Positions 1-15,589 of a stretch of DNA of 64,000 nucleotides are shown piece by piece. The translations under genes were made by a program, and so were the position numbers. The DNA comes from Ianthella basta (lineage: Eukaryota > Porifera > Demospongiae > Verongiida > Ianthellidae). The stretch lies in NCBI GenBank assembly GCA_964019415.1, contig OZ025873.1, positions 1,601,482-1,665,481 on the forward strand. Direction: 5' to 3'. The notes under the pieces are model-generated. The model had not been told where the DNA came from and made no database searches. It saw nothing but the letters and a program-made list of their open reading frames with translations. Positions within the stretch are counted from its first letter, which is position 1. Each line of letters opens with the position of its first letter.

Positions 1-74
1 GCAATGTGATGAGATGAAGGTTTTGTCAAGCAACAAAGTACGGTGTCATGGTGGTTTGATGTCCATTCTTTCAG

Positions 75-4499
<4,425 letters not shown>

Positions 4500-4943
4500 T
4501 ATGTAAAGCATGTACTAAGTGGTTGTGAAAGAGCCATTTGTACACCATACATCAGCCATTATAATTATAACATGAAGTAGGGGTCTCCGTTTGACAATCA
4601 CTTTACTATTCGACACCTTGTTCATGAGCATTCATTTGTACACAACATCTACTTTTCTACGTCCAGTTTGATACTCACAGTGAAGTTTTGACTCGCTCAA
4701 AATGTTGCCTTAACTGCATTAGTAACTTTTGTTGTATTATTAATATCCCACACTGGATTTAGTACTGAGCTCTTTAATTTACTGCTCACTGATTTGAAGG
4801 ATTTGTGCAGTTGATCATAACTGATCGTACAATATGTAAAATCTGTTTTGTAGCATAGATTTTCAAACTCTGGATCACCTGCAGCTGTTACTTGTACAAA
4901 AGTACACAATGTAACAGGATACAAGTACTAGTAGTACATTGTA
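4500..4943. other. Intergenic stretch with no supported gene
   Basis: This lies between the end of the collagen gene and the first MITE. A 75-codon minus-strand reading frame (4697-4924) has a fairly protein-like composition but no recognisable domain and no splice context. I see no promoter, RNA gene or repeat that I can defend here. Confidence 0.4.
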
Positions 4944-5130
4944 CAGTGAAACCTGCATGTCTAAGATGGTCACTGAGTTAGGCAGCCACCTCTCTACAGC
5001 AGCCAGGCTTCCTGGCCCCAAATAGCACTAAAGCATTGCTGCAGTCTATAGCTACGCACATCTGTAGAGCAGCCACCTCTCTATAAAGGTCAGTTAGAGC
5101 TGGCTAATGGGTGCTCATGGGTCTTCGGCT
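4944..5130 (-). mobile_element. MITE with CAGTGGAACC-type terminal inverted repeats, diverged copy
   Basis: The sequence is the reverse complement of elements at 20122-20302, 31772-31944 and 46401-46573. Shared internal blocks include GGCAGCCACCTCTCT, CCCCAAATAGCACT and AAAGGTCAGTT. The left end is preceded by TA, as expected for Tc1/mariner/pogo-type target sites. The right end has decayed, so the 5130 boundary is approximate. No coding capacity. Confidence 0.7.
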
Positions 5131-5364
5131 GCTAACAGCTACAAATGACTCACAGTTGGACAGCTGCTAAATAAGAGATTCTAACATATTGCAGCAGCTG
5201 GTCTTTATTTACAAATTAAGAATTATATACTCATTATGCATGATTTTCATTTACAACATTGTGTGAATGTGACATGGGCATAAGCCTATGGGATGTGCTG
5301 TTTTGCACACGTTATATATGCACAGTATGTGCATGCAACACACAGAGAGATGGTTGTACATGAC

Positions 5365-5480
5365 ATCAAGGAAAAATGCACAGGAATTTCCATGTGATGG
5401 ATCATCCCTATCCCCTGTCTGTGCACATTGTCTACCATGTCAATGGCAACAGCTTCATTTTCACTGACTGTCCGGGTGCT
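5365..5480 (+). pseudogene. Very diverged exon-1 relic of the array family
   Basis: Blocks resembling exon 1 survive in order: acatcaagg, gcacaggaattt, cccctgtctgtgcac, gtctaccatgtcaa and a degraded NGT/ISTD stretch. The signal-peptide region and the 3' part of the exon are not recognisable. It lies about 100 bp upstream of copy 1, and is the oldest-looking relic in the window. Confidence 0.55.
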
Positions 5481-5575
5481 GAATAGGGTTAGGGCTTCAG
5501 AGAGCACCAGTACATTAAAAATGGGCACACCGTATGTCTCTATGTTCTATATACAGCAGTAGGCCAGTGATAGTC

Positions 5576-7267
5576 ATGATGTTTACTTGTACCAAATTCT
5601 TGTCCCTCGTGGCTGCAGTTTTGTTTTTTGCCGACAACACTGAAGGAAGCTGTGTTAGTTCCTTTGCTGAATTTGAGAGAATTGCAATTAGTGGAAATGA
5701 GAACAATCAGGATGAAATACACAGGAGTTTCTATGATGTAAACCAGCCCTTTCCACTGTCTGTGCAAGTGGTCTACCATGCATGTCAACTCCAGCAATGG
5801 AACAGACACCATCATTTCAACTGATCCAAATTGTCCCCTTGGGAAGGAGATGTGGCTCTGGGTACCTTCACCTATCTTCATCTTCTTTGAACCCACTAAA
5901 TTGAATGAGTATGCTCTACGCACCATGAACTACTTCAACAAATGGACACCGCCTAAGGCACACATTTATGTACCAGAAATTTGTGACATTGGAAACACTC
6001 AATTCAACATCCTCAATGAAATGACGTCAAGGGTAAGCAGCTGTTAACCATTCTGCAATTGCATGTGCACTTACTTGAGAATACAGTTGATTATTTCTTT
6101 ATACAGATACAGACATATGGGTTGAACAAACACAGTGTGGAAGAGCAGGGATATGTGCTGAGAGGATGTGGGAAGCATGCAGCAACAACACTGTTGACAG
6201 CAACACAGCATGACAACAAACAAGAGCTCGCAGTCTTCTCAGTGGCACTACTTACAGTGTACATTGTAGGCACTTATTTCCAGACTGCCATGGTCGCGCT
6301 GGTGTCTGCATTGTTTCTTCACCTCAAGGGTAACAAAATCGCTCAACGCACTTCAAATACATCGTATGATCATTACGGATTATTCTGGGGCTATGTTGTA
6401 ACATCAGTAGCAGGAAACATAGCCCTACTTACATACGGCTCAACACTGGCAAGACCATACTTTGAAAGTGGAGTGCTTGAGCTACAGCTAAAAGCTTGTG
6501 CACATATGGGACTGGTAGTAGGTGGATTGGTAGTTTCACTGCTAATTGCATTGCATTTCGGACGTAAACTGCAGTTTTCCATTCCATCCATCTTCCTTTG
6601 GTGTCTTGTAATCCCATGCTGCAACCAGAAAAGGCTGATGAAGAAAACAGTGCAGGTCTTGTCACTCTGGAGTGTTCTTTATTTTCAAGGAGCAGTGATG
6701 GCACACGCAGACTATGTATTCTTTGCTCTTCTTGCTACACCAGATGCAGTGGTCTCAGTGCTTTTGCCACTGCTGTTAACTGCCTTCTGTAGCATACACT
6801 TCTTTGCTATTCTATTCAAAAGCACTGAACTCAGAAGGAGTCCACAGTTGAAGAATACAGTTCTGTCTATCCTGATTAATGTAGCTCAGACACTGGTGTT
6901 CACAATTGCATTCGCAGCAGCATTCTGCTTTGGCTTGGTCATTTGTGCTGCCGGTGGTTTAGTCAACTATCGTGTCCAAAACAACAGCCTCTCCTCCACT
7001 CTTTCCACATTAGTTACACCACTGGCTTTAGCTGCATTTGGGTGGTCTCTACGCCAAGTTGGCTCCCAATGGCTCAAGCTCCACATGTCTCAACCTGCAC
7101 AGGAAGCACTACACGAGGAGCAGGGTCACAACCAGGAGCTATCCAGCAGCACTCATGCAGTGAATGATGTGGAAAGTACCAATGAGCGTGCTATCCCAAT
7201 TATCAGTTGGCTACGACAGCGATATAGTGCCCCCAAACAGGCCCAGTATGAACCAATAGCTAATTAA
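5576..7267 (+). pseudogene. Array copy 1 (subfamily A), frameshifted in exon 1
   Basis: Exons 5576-6032 and 6107-7267; the 74-nt phase-0 intron runs gtaagc to atacag. A signal peptide (MMFTCTKFLSLVAAVLFFAD) and the conserved ectodomain start are intact. CATG is then duplicated at 5777-5784 compared with all paralogues, so the exon is 457 nt rather than a multiple of three. Translation would end near 5824, before the membrane region. Exon 2 is fully open for 386 codons, with a normal hydrophobic core and a YEPIAN tail, so the lesion may be recent or a polymorphism. A possible AATAAA lies at 7455-7460. If the assembly is wrong at this 4-bp repeat, the gene would be intact. Confidence 0.85.
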
Positions 7268-7576
7268 GTGCTATAGGCTAGTTTTGCTGTAGTCAAAGCA
7301 ATAGCAGCAAGTCATTTACACCAGTCACCATTGCCAAACAGTTTCCTGTGTTATCAACTATGGTCTTACATTCTATCATCATTTTTGTTTGTACGCAGTG
7401 ATCACATCTTCGTCAGCAAATGGTGACACTACACACAATTAACATATAAATGTAAATAAACACAGAGTTGTGCATGCATGTAATTTGCTGCAAGAAAAAG
7501 ACAGACAATTCACCATGCATGACAAAGGACCTTTAATGAACCACTGCAGAACAGAGCTAAATGGCAGCTGTGAACT

Positions 7577-7953
7577 TGTGAACTCCACCGGGAAATATGG
7601 CATCCCCTGCAAACATTGGGCATCTGGTGCCTCAATGAACATCACTGGGGAACATGGCATCCCCTGCAAACATTGGGCATCTGGTGCCTCAATGAACTTC
7701 ACCGGGGAATACGGCATCCCCTGCAAACATTGGGCATCTGGTGCCCCAATGAACTTCACCGGGGAATACGGCATCCCCTGCAAACATTGGGCATCTGGCG
7801 CCCAGTGAACTTCACCAGGGAATATGGCATCCCCTGCAAACATCAGGCATCTGGTGCCCCAGTGAACTTCACCGGGGAATATGGCATCCCCTGCAAACAT
7901 TGGGCATCTGGTGTCTCAATGAACTTCACCGGGGAATACGGCATCCCCTGCAA
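7577..7953. repeat. 57-bp minisatellite, about 6.5 units
   Basis: Units start near 7599, 7656, 7713, 7770, 7826 and 7883, with partial units at both ends. Each contains ggcatcccctgcaaacattg. The period is 57 bp (19 codons) except the fourth unit, which is 56 bp through one lost base. Both strands are open across several units (plus-strand peptide unit GIPCKHWASGASMNFTGEY). The tract lies about 310 bp past the stop of copy 1 and is not part of any array gene. I do not recognise the repeat. Confidence 0.95.
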
Positions 7954-8141
7954 CACAAAGTACCTAATGGTACAATTAAAATGCACAAATGGCATACTTA
8001 GTTTGAGGAGGTCCTCCCATTGTACATAACATATATACCATCAGGCTTAGCTGTGTCCTGGGTAGCTATGTACTTAGGTTATGAATTACTTCAAAGTCTC
8101 TTAATCTATCAGAAATGACATGACAGTGTGGATACTGGTGT

Positions 8142-8222
8142 CAGTGTGAACGTCACACTGAAGTAACAGTGTGACTGATCACACCCTTGGTGTGAGCACT
8201 GATTGGTGTGATGATCACACCA
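8142..8222. promoter_or_regulatory. Cluster of three inverted repeats with T-box-like half-sites
   Basis: Three palindromic elements lie in 81 bp: CAGTGTGA-ACG-TCACACTG (8142-8160), TCACACC-CTT-GGTGTGA (8179-8195) and GGTGTGAT-G-ATCACACC (8205-8221). The half-sites resemble the TCACACCT half-site bound by T-box factors, which bind such palindromes as dimers. The cluster is about 580 bp upstream of copy 2 and I did not notice it upstream of other copies. Regulatory function is inference. Confidence 0.45.
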
Positions 8223-8799
8223 TATTTTAACAGTGTACAGTAAATATACAGGTTATCTATTACACATGTCAGTTACAGTACATGTCACATGGTTCATACA
8301 ATCTACAGTATACTAGTGCTGTACTGTTGTATTGGTCAAGGCCTTTTTATACAACTATGCATGTCTTAATCAACTGTACATATTGTATAACATTGTACAG
8401 TATGCATCAGTGTAATGCGCCCACTTTGTTGTGTAATGTTCGTGTTCACTGAAGTGTGAGTCATGAGGTGTGGCTTACTGCAGCCTATAACAATGCTACA
8501 TGAATGCACCGTGCAAAATTACGGGTATGCGCCTACTAGCTGTGTACCATACCATGAATAGAACACTGAGTACATCACTGTTTCAGGATGGGTGAATAGA
8601 TATTGATTGAAGAAGCTTGATGAACATGGGTGAATAGATATATTATATAACAATAGATTCAAAGTAGTTTCACTGTGCATTGTGACAGCCAGGGTTGGTG
8701 AATAGACACAGTTTCAGAGAGCACAGTGCATAACAGCGGTAAGAAGTACACCATTGTGATTCTATATACATTAGTGTAGGCTGCCTACCAGCTGTCACA

Positions 8800-10703
8800 A
8801 TGTTTTCTCAGTGTAAAAAATTACTGTGTCTGGCAGCTGCTGTGGTGATGGTTTTCACAGCAAACACTGAAGGAAGCTGTGTTAGCACCTTTGCTGAATT
8901 CGAGAGTATAGCTATCTATGATAATGTGGAAAATCAGGAGGAAATATACTGGAGTTTTTATGGTGTAAACCAGCCTTTTCCACTGTCTGTGCAAGTGATC
9001 TACCATGTCAACTTCAGCAATGGAACAGACACCATCATTTCAACTGACCCTAATTGTCCCCCAGGAAAGGAGTTGTGGCTCTGGGTACCTTCACCTATCT
9101 TCATCATTCTAGAGCCCACTAAATTGAACGAATATGCTCTGCGCACCATGGACTATTTCAATAGATGGACACCGTCACAGGCACACATTAAAGTGCCAGA
9201 AATTTGCAACATTAGCAACAATCAATTCAACTTCCTAAATAAGATGACATCAAAGGTATGTAAGCAGCTGTTAATGGCACTTACTGTTTTGTGCAGTTAT
9301 CCTGAGTATATATATACAGTGCCTAAGTATACTGTATGATACAATGTGCACATACTATATATTCACACACAATCAAGCTTTGTTCTTGGTGCTTAGAATA
9401 CTATATAGCCCCTCGGGCTACTAAGGCCTCCAAAGGTATACAGTAAATATTCCCTAGGCTAATATATACCTGCAAACAATATTGAATATGTGACATCATA
9501 ATTACTTGGAAGTATCAATACTGATTTCTTTCTTTCTTCAAACAGATAAGGGCACAGGGAAGGACCAAATACAGTGGGGAACAAGGATATGTACTGAGAG
9601 GATGTGGGGAGGATGCAGCCGACACATTGCTAACACCAACAAGAAGAAACAATGGGCAAGAGTTTGCAGAGACTTCAGTGGCGTTAATTACAGTGTACAT
9701 TGTAGGTGTTTACTTCCAGACTGCCATGGTCATGCTGGTGTCTGCATTGTCCCTTCACTTCAAGGGCAATAAAATTGCCCAACACACATCACAAACGTCA
9801 TATGATCACTATGGATTATTCTGGGGATATGTTGCAACATCAATAGCAGGAAACATTATCCTACTCACACACACCTCAAAACTGGCAAGACAAAGCTTTC
9901 TAAGTGGGGTGCTGGAAATACAGCTATCAGCTTGTGCACAAGTGGTACTGCTAGCAGTTGGATTGGTAGTTTCACTGCTAATTGCATTGCATTTTGGACG
10001 TAAACTGCAGTTTTCCATTCCATCCATCTTCCTTTGGTGTCTTGTAATCCCATGCTGCAACCAGAAAAGGCTGATGAAGAAAACAGTGCAGGTCTTGTCA
10101 CTCTGGAGTGTTATTTACTTTCAGGCTGTGGTGATGGGCTATGCAGATTTCATATTCTTTGCTCTTCTTGCTACGCCACATGCAGTCATTTCTGCACTCT
10201 TGCTGCTGCTATTTGCTGCCTTCTGCAGCATACACTTCTTTGCTATTCTATTCAAAAGCACAAAACTCAAAAGGAGCCAACAGCTGAAGTATACAGTTCT
10301 GTCTATCCTGATCAATGTAGCTCAGACACTGGTGTTCACAATTGCATTCGCAGCAGCATTCTGCTTTGGCGTGGTCATTTGTGTTGCTGGTGGTTTAGTC
10401 AGTTATCGTGTCCAAAACAACAGCATCTACCCCACTCTTTCCACGTTAGTTACACCACTGGCACTTGCTGCATTTGGATGGAGTCTACGCCAAATTGGCT
10501 CCCAGTGGCTCAAGCTCCACATGTCTCAACCTGCACATGAAGCACTACGTCAGGAGCGGGGTCACAACCACGAGCTATCCAGCAGTACTCATGCAGTGAA
10601 TGATGTGGAAAGTACCAGTGAGCGTGCTATCCCAATTATCAGTTGGCTACGACAGCGATATAGTGCCACCAAACAGGCCCAGTATGAACCAATAGCTAAT
10701 TAA
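8800..10703 (+). CDS. Array copy 2 (subfamily A), receptor-like multi-pass membrane protein, 537 aa
   Basis: Prototype description. Exons 8800-9255 and 9546-10703; intron gtatgt...aacag, 290 nt, the longest in the array. Residues 1-25 are a signal peptide (MFSQCKKLLCLAAAVVMVF). The ectodomain has cysteines in GSC, PNC and EIC, plus RGCG from exon 2, so probably two disulphides, and an NFSNGT glycosylation pair. Hydrophobic segments lie near 196-222, 241-261, 281-301, 308-323, 332-352, 364-388, 402-433 and 449-465. A dicysteine (IPCCNQKR) follows the fourth. The hydrophilic tail ends QYEPIAN; YEPI fits a YxxPhi sorting motif. With an external N-terminus and cytosolic tail the topology would be seven-pass, but I see no GPCR hallmark such as DRY or NPxxY. 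Family and ligand are unknown. Confidence 0.88.
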
Positions 10704-11361
10704 GTGCTATAGGCTATAGCTTTGTTGTTATCAAAGCAATAGCAGCAACTTCTATATATAGAGTGTGCATATGAATACTAGTCAGTGATATACTGTAGGA
10801 AGCGGAACATTATCAAGCATTAGAGACTTAGCTATTAAACATGGAGTACATTGTATCATGTATTCATCGAAGTGTGTGTGTACATCATAATATGATCACA
10901 TATCATCGTGAGCAATGGTGGCACTACAACTATATATAATATATAATTTACAGTAATTGCATGACATTATAGTAGCGTGATAGGTTATTATTGCTTTCAG
11001 ACTTGTGCAGCATGTTGTAGCTTTCAGAACAAACATGATTCACACTACTTGCTGAATTACTTCATGAGTCATGAGGTGTTGCCTTCTGCAGGTGAATGGC
11101 ATATGGTGTTAATGTAACATGTATGGAGGCATACACCTATTGGCTATGCTGGTGCATAAGGATGACTGCAACACTGTTGTATTAGAATTATCACATTTCA
11201 GTTGTGCTGAATATTACATCAACTTCACTTTTATTGCATGACAATTGGTGAGTAGTCATAAACTGTATGCATGCATGGAAAGTGCATGGGTTTCAGAGAG
11301 CACAGCACATATCAGCTACAACAGGAACATTATTATGCAATAGTAGGCTGGCTACCAACAG
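10704..11361. other. Array spacer downstream of copy 2
   Basis: No gene. It starts with the conserved post-stop block (gctataggctatagctttgt, then gagtgtgcatatgaata) found behind most subfamily A and B copies, which is likely 3' UTR. The remainder is AT-rich and matches 15590-16246 behind copy 3 almost throughout, showing the unit was tandemly duplicated. Confidence 0.6.
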
Positions 11362-11650
11362 TCAATGATATTTCCTCGTAACACACTCCACTCTCTGCCA
11401 TGTATGTGGCTGTTCTTTACATCCAATGCTGATCGATGGAAGCCGTGTTAATTCCTTTGCTGAATTTGAGTAATTTATAATTCTTGCATGCATGGAAAGA
11501 AATCTGAAGGAAATAGATTGGACTTCTGTAACAAAATCAGGCCCTTTCCACTGTCTGTGCAAGTGGTCTACCATATCAAATCCAGTAATTGAATGCACAT
11601 CATCATCTCAACTGACCCAAACTATGCTCCATACAAGGAGATGTCAGTAT
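11362..11650 (+). pseudogene. Exon-1 relic R1
   Basis: A degenerate exon 1 keeps the upstream block (ggctaccaacagtcaatg), GSRVNSFAEFE-like coding followed by an in-frame stop, then ggccctttccactgtctgtg, gtctaccat and the ISTDPN region. It has several stops and frameshifts and ends at caaggagatgt, the same break point as the other relics. No exon 2 follows. It is nearly identical to R3 at 16247-16535. Confidence 0.8.
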
Positions 11651-11666
11651 ACTGTACAAGTTATGT

Positions 11667-12387
11667 TTGTTACATGAGGAAGCCATACATCAAAGCAAGC
11701 TGCAGTGTGCTAATTTTGCATAACCCACTGTTTACGCTTTCACACCTCATAACACACTGCGTCGACGGGGGCTCTTATTTGCTAACCCAATCACTTTCTA
11801 GCCTTAAACAAACGTTTTGTTTACTGCTTTAGCAAAATGCCTTTGATATTCATCACCTTGTGAACTTTCTCATGACCATTGGCTCTGGAATGATGGGCAC
11901 TTGGAAGCATGGTCATCAACATAAATTTATGCCTAGCACAGCACTGCATGTGTACTTTTATGGCAGTGACATGTAATTGTGTATGTAATGTCATTAGTGA
12001 TAGAGAAACTCAAGTCCCTTTCCCGAATTCACTTGATGGATCAACTTGAAGGTAGGTCTCGCCACTCCCAAGTTCTCGAGTCCTTTAAATCCTAGTACAC
12101 TCTCTAAAAAGAAAGTTCTTTCTTCATACGCTGCTTGTAGGATTTCTAATCATCTGCCGTAGTGCCGACTCAAGCGGCGCCGACGCTTTATTCAGTACGA
12201 GAGGCCGCTGACAGCCTTTTTCTTGCGACGCTTCTCGCCTTTCGCCTTGTGCTCCGAGGAGAGCGTGTTCTCTGGTTTCTATAGTAAACTTCAGTCAGGT
12301 TCGTTCGGTAAATTCATTTCGACAGCGAACGAATTCAAACGCTAATCGCCGCTGTTTGAATCGTAGCAAGTCAGTTATAACTAGTAC
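11667..12387. other. 721-bp insertion/deletion difference between paralogous spacers
   Basis: The paralogous spacer at 16545-16560 reads continuously through ttatgtatgtacagtatg. Here the same flanks (ttatgt and atgtacagtatg) are separated by 721 bp of unrelated sequence, with an AT-rich left half and a CpG-rich right half (12160-12360). No long terminal inverted repeat, poly-A tail or coding frame is visible. It may be an unclassified insertion, or ancestral sequence deleted from the other copy. Confidence 0.6.
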
Positions 12388-13259
12388 ATGTACAGTATGT
12401 AACACCTACTGTAACAGTAGAAATGATCACAAAACACTGCATGGCTGCATTATAAGTGAAACCTGCTGACACCCATAGAGTACTGACTACTTCATTTATC
12501 AATGTATCTACATATTGCCATATACAAGATACGTACCAGTACATATGAAAGGTGGAGTTACACAAGTTGCAAGTGCATGGCAGAACTCAGTGCACAACAG
12601 TAATCACAGAAAGTGTACTATTGGAGTTTAGGGTTGGCAGCCATCTAAAACCCAAAACAGAAACTGAAAGTCAGCCCTCCCTGTGCGGTGGGGGGGAGGG
12701 CCAGGCCCATGGAACCCATGACAGACAAATTTCCATATTTGGACTGATTCCGAAGTGCAAAATGGTGTCCATGTGATGTAGGCATGCACCTACTGGCTGT
12801 GCTGTTTGTCACAAGCGAACACTGTTTGTGAATCACAGTTTCAAGATAGCTGTGTACAGCAACGTCTTTGTTTTCACTGACTGACAATGTTTTATAACAC
12901 TAGTCCATTATTATCTTCACAGGTGCTTCAAGGTGAACCATTTTGACTCTTAACAGCAGTAGGCCAGCTACCAACAGTCATGATGTGACTGTGTTATTTA
13001 TCACAAGTGAACACTGATTGCACATGGCAATCACAGGGTGCAAGGTGGTTGTGTACAATCAACACCATCTTCATTTTCATTGACTAAAACCTATAACGTT
13101 GCTGCTTGGCATCTTCACTGTACATGGCATATCTCAGCTTCAGGATGCTTGAGTCCACTTTCACTGACTGACAATACTGGTGCTGGGATACAAATAGTAT
13201 CACTATAGAAAGTAGATGATTTTAGAGAGTACACTAGTACACAACAGTAACAACAGGTG
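12388..13259. other. Array spacer with shared repeat blocks
   Basis: No gene. It contains the shared block atgatcacaaaacactgcat, followed by gtgaaacctgctgac, and a second block around 12775-12880 (cctactggctgtgctgtttg, then cacaagcgaacactg). Both blocks recur upstream of most copies. The 12550-12900 part is repeated at 16720-17060, where a short G run has expanded to a long poly-G tract at about 16853. Confidence 0.6.
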
Positions 13260-13405
13260 CACCTTATAAAGTCTACAGTAGTAGGCCAGATAGTGACAGT
13301 CACATTGTTCTTTCCCCTGTCTGCGCAAGTGGTCTACCATGTCAAATCCAGTAATTGAATGCACATCAAGATCTCAACTGACCCAAATTAGGTATGCCCC
13401 ATAGA
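13260..13405 (+). pseudogene. Exon-1 relic R2 with internal deletion
   Basis: A TATAAAG promoter-like block and the gccagatagtgacagtcaca leader are kept, but the start codon is ATTG here and the signal peptide plus N-terminal ectodomain are deleted. The sequence jumps directly to ttcccctgtctgcgcaagtg. It then follows YHVKSSN to ISTDPN and stops. R4 and R6 carry the same deletion, so all three derive from one event. Confidence 0.75.
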
Positions 13406-13879
13406 AGGAGATGTGCACACACCTGGCAGTACACTAGTTACAAATGATGTGATGTGTAAAATGCACCTATTAGATATACTGTAACAGTTGAAATGATCAC
13501 AAACCACTGCATGCATGATAACATTATAAGTGAAACCTGCTGACATCCATGGAGTACTGATTACGTCATAATCACTGTACCTACGTCTTTCCATTCAAGG
13601 ACTGTTACTCAATACGTGACAACTGCAACACTGTGTCCATATGATACAGGTGTGCACCTACTGGCTGTGCTGTTTATCAAAAGTTGACACAGTTTGTGAA
13701 TCACAATTTCAAGACAGTTGTACCTTCATTTTCATTGACTAACAATTTTTGTAAATGGACACAAGCTGCAGAATGTGGATGATATCAGAAAGCAGCAGAA
13801 CATCTTTTCATTTTATATACAGCAATAACAAGGTGCACCATTACGACTCTACAGCAGTAGGCTATAGCTACCGACAGTC

Positions 13880-15589
13880 ATGATGTTTTCTTGTAAAGAA
13901 TTCTTGCCTCTAGCAGCTGTGATGATGATTGTCACAGCCAGTGCTAAAGGAGGCTGTGTCAGTTCCTTTGCTGAATTTGAGAGAATCGTGATTCATGGAA
14001 ATGATTCAGGAGAAAATCGGGAAGAGATACACAGGAGTTTCTATGATATAAACCAGCCCTTTCCACTGTCTGTGCAAGTGGTCTACCATGTCAATTCCAG
14101 CAATGGAACAGACACTATCATTTCAACTGACCCAAACTGTCCCCCTGGGAAGGAAATGTGGCTCTGGGTACCTTCACCTATCTTCATCTTCCTTGACCCC
14201 ACTAAGTTGAATGAATATGCTCTACGCACAATGAACTACTTCACCAAATGGACACCACCTAAGGCACACATTTATGTACCAGAAATTTGTGACAGTGGAA
14301 ACACTCAATTCAACTTCCTCAATGAAATGACGTCAAGGGTAAGCAGCTGTTAACCATGATGGTACATTTGCACAGTTATCTGTGAATGTAGTGATCGCAA
14401 TATGTAATTTCTTCATTTCTTTCTATAGATTCAGGCACATGGATCAAACAAGCACTGTGAGGAAGAACAGAAATATGTAAAGAGAGGATGTGGGGAGGAT
14501 GCAGCCGCAACATTATTAACAGCAACAAAACGAAACAACACAAAGGATCTTGCAGATGCCTCAGTGGTGTTAATTGGAGTGTACGTCATAGGTGTTTACT
14601 TCCAGACTGCCATGATCATGCTGGTGTCTGCATTGTTCCTTCACTTCAAGGGCGATAAACTTGCTCAACACACATCACAAACGTCATATGATCATTATGG
14701 ATTATTCTGGGGCTATGTTGTAACTTCACTAGCAGGGAATGTTATCCTACTCACATACACCTCAACACTGGCAAGACAAGGCATTTCAAGTGAGGAGTTT
14801 AACCTACAGCTAACATCTTACGCACACGTGGTTCTGATGGTAGGAGGATTAGCAGTTTCACTGCTAATTGCATTGCATTTCGGATGTAAACTGCACTTTT
14901 CCATTCCATCCATCTTCCTTTGGTGTCTTGTAATCCCATGCTGCAACCAGAAAAGGCTGATGAAGAAAACAGTGCAAGTCCTGTCACTCTGGAGTGTTAT
15001 TTACTTTCAGGCTGTGGTGATGGGCTATGCAGACTTCATATTCTTTGCTCTTCTTGCTACACCACATGCAGTCATATCTGCACTCTTGCTGCTGCTGTTT
15101 GCTGCCTTCTGCAGCATACACCTCTTTGCTATTCTATTCAAAAGCACAAAACTCAGAAGGAGTCCACAGCTGAAGTATACAGTTCTGTCTATCCTGATCA
15201 ATGTAGCTCAGACACTGGTGTTCACAATTGCGTTTGCAGCAGCATTCTGCTTTGGTGTGGTCATTTGCGTTGCTGGTGGTTTAGTCAACTATCGTGTCCA
15301 AAACAACAGCATCTACCCCACTCTTACAACATTAGTTACACCACTGGCTTTAGCTGTGTTTGGATGGAGTCTACGCCAAGTTGGCTCCCAATGGCTCAAG
15401 CTCCACATATCCCAACCTGCACATGAAGCACCACACGAGGAGCAGGGTCACAACCAGGAGCTATCCAGCAGCACTCATGCAGTGAATGATGTGGAAAGTA
15501 CCAATGAGCGTGCTATCCCAATTATCAGTTGGCTTCGACAGCGATATAGTGCCACCAAACAGGCCCAGTATGAACCAATAGCTGATTAA
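13880..15589 (+). CDS. Array copy 3 (subfamily B), multi-pass membrane protein, 539 aa
   Basis: Exons 13880-14338 and 14429-15589; the 90-nt intron ends ttctatag, the subfamily B acceptor (A and C use ttatacag). The signal peptide is MMFSCKEFLPLAAVMMIVTA, and the mature protein begins near KGGCVSSF. The ectodomain has NSSNGT and the three exon-1 cysteines; exon 2 supplies RGCGEDA. It carries the B-type variable segment (ARQGISSEEFNLQLTSYAHV). The usual GRKLQF of the core is GCKLHF here, an extra cysteine. The tail ends YEPIAD. Start chosen because this ATG follows the conserved tagctaccgacagtc leader shared with other copies; a second ATG follows at once. Confidence 0.88.

Noticed and set aside
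4697..4924. 75-codon minus-strand frame with protein-like composition
   Set aside because: No domain, splice context or paralogue; not enough to call a gene.
6391..6704. Recurring minus-strand and plus-strand shadow frames inside every exon 2 (for example MVSCNPMLQPEK)
   Set aside because: They recur only because exon 2 recurs; they are off-frame readings of a strongly conserved coding exon.
7439..8029. Candidate repeat protein or CRISPR-like array at the 57-bp repeats
   Set aside because: Repeats are directly adjacent with no spacers, and frames break at the 56-bp unit; this is a minisatellite.
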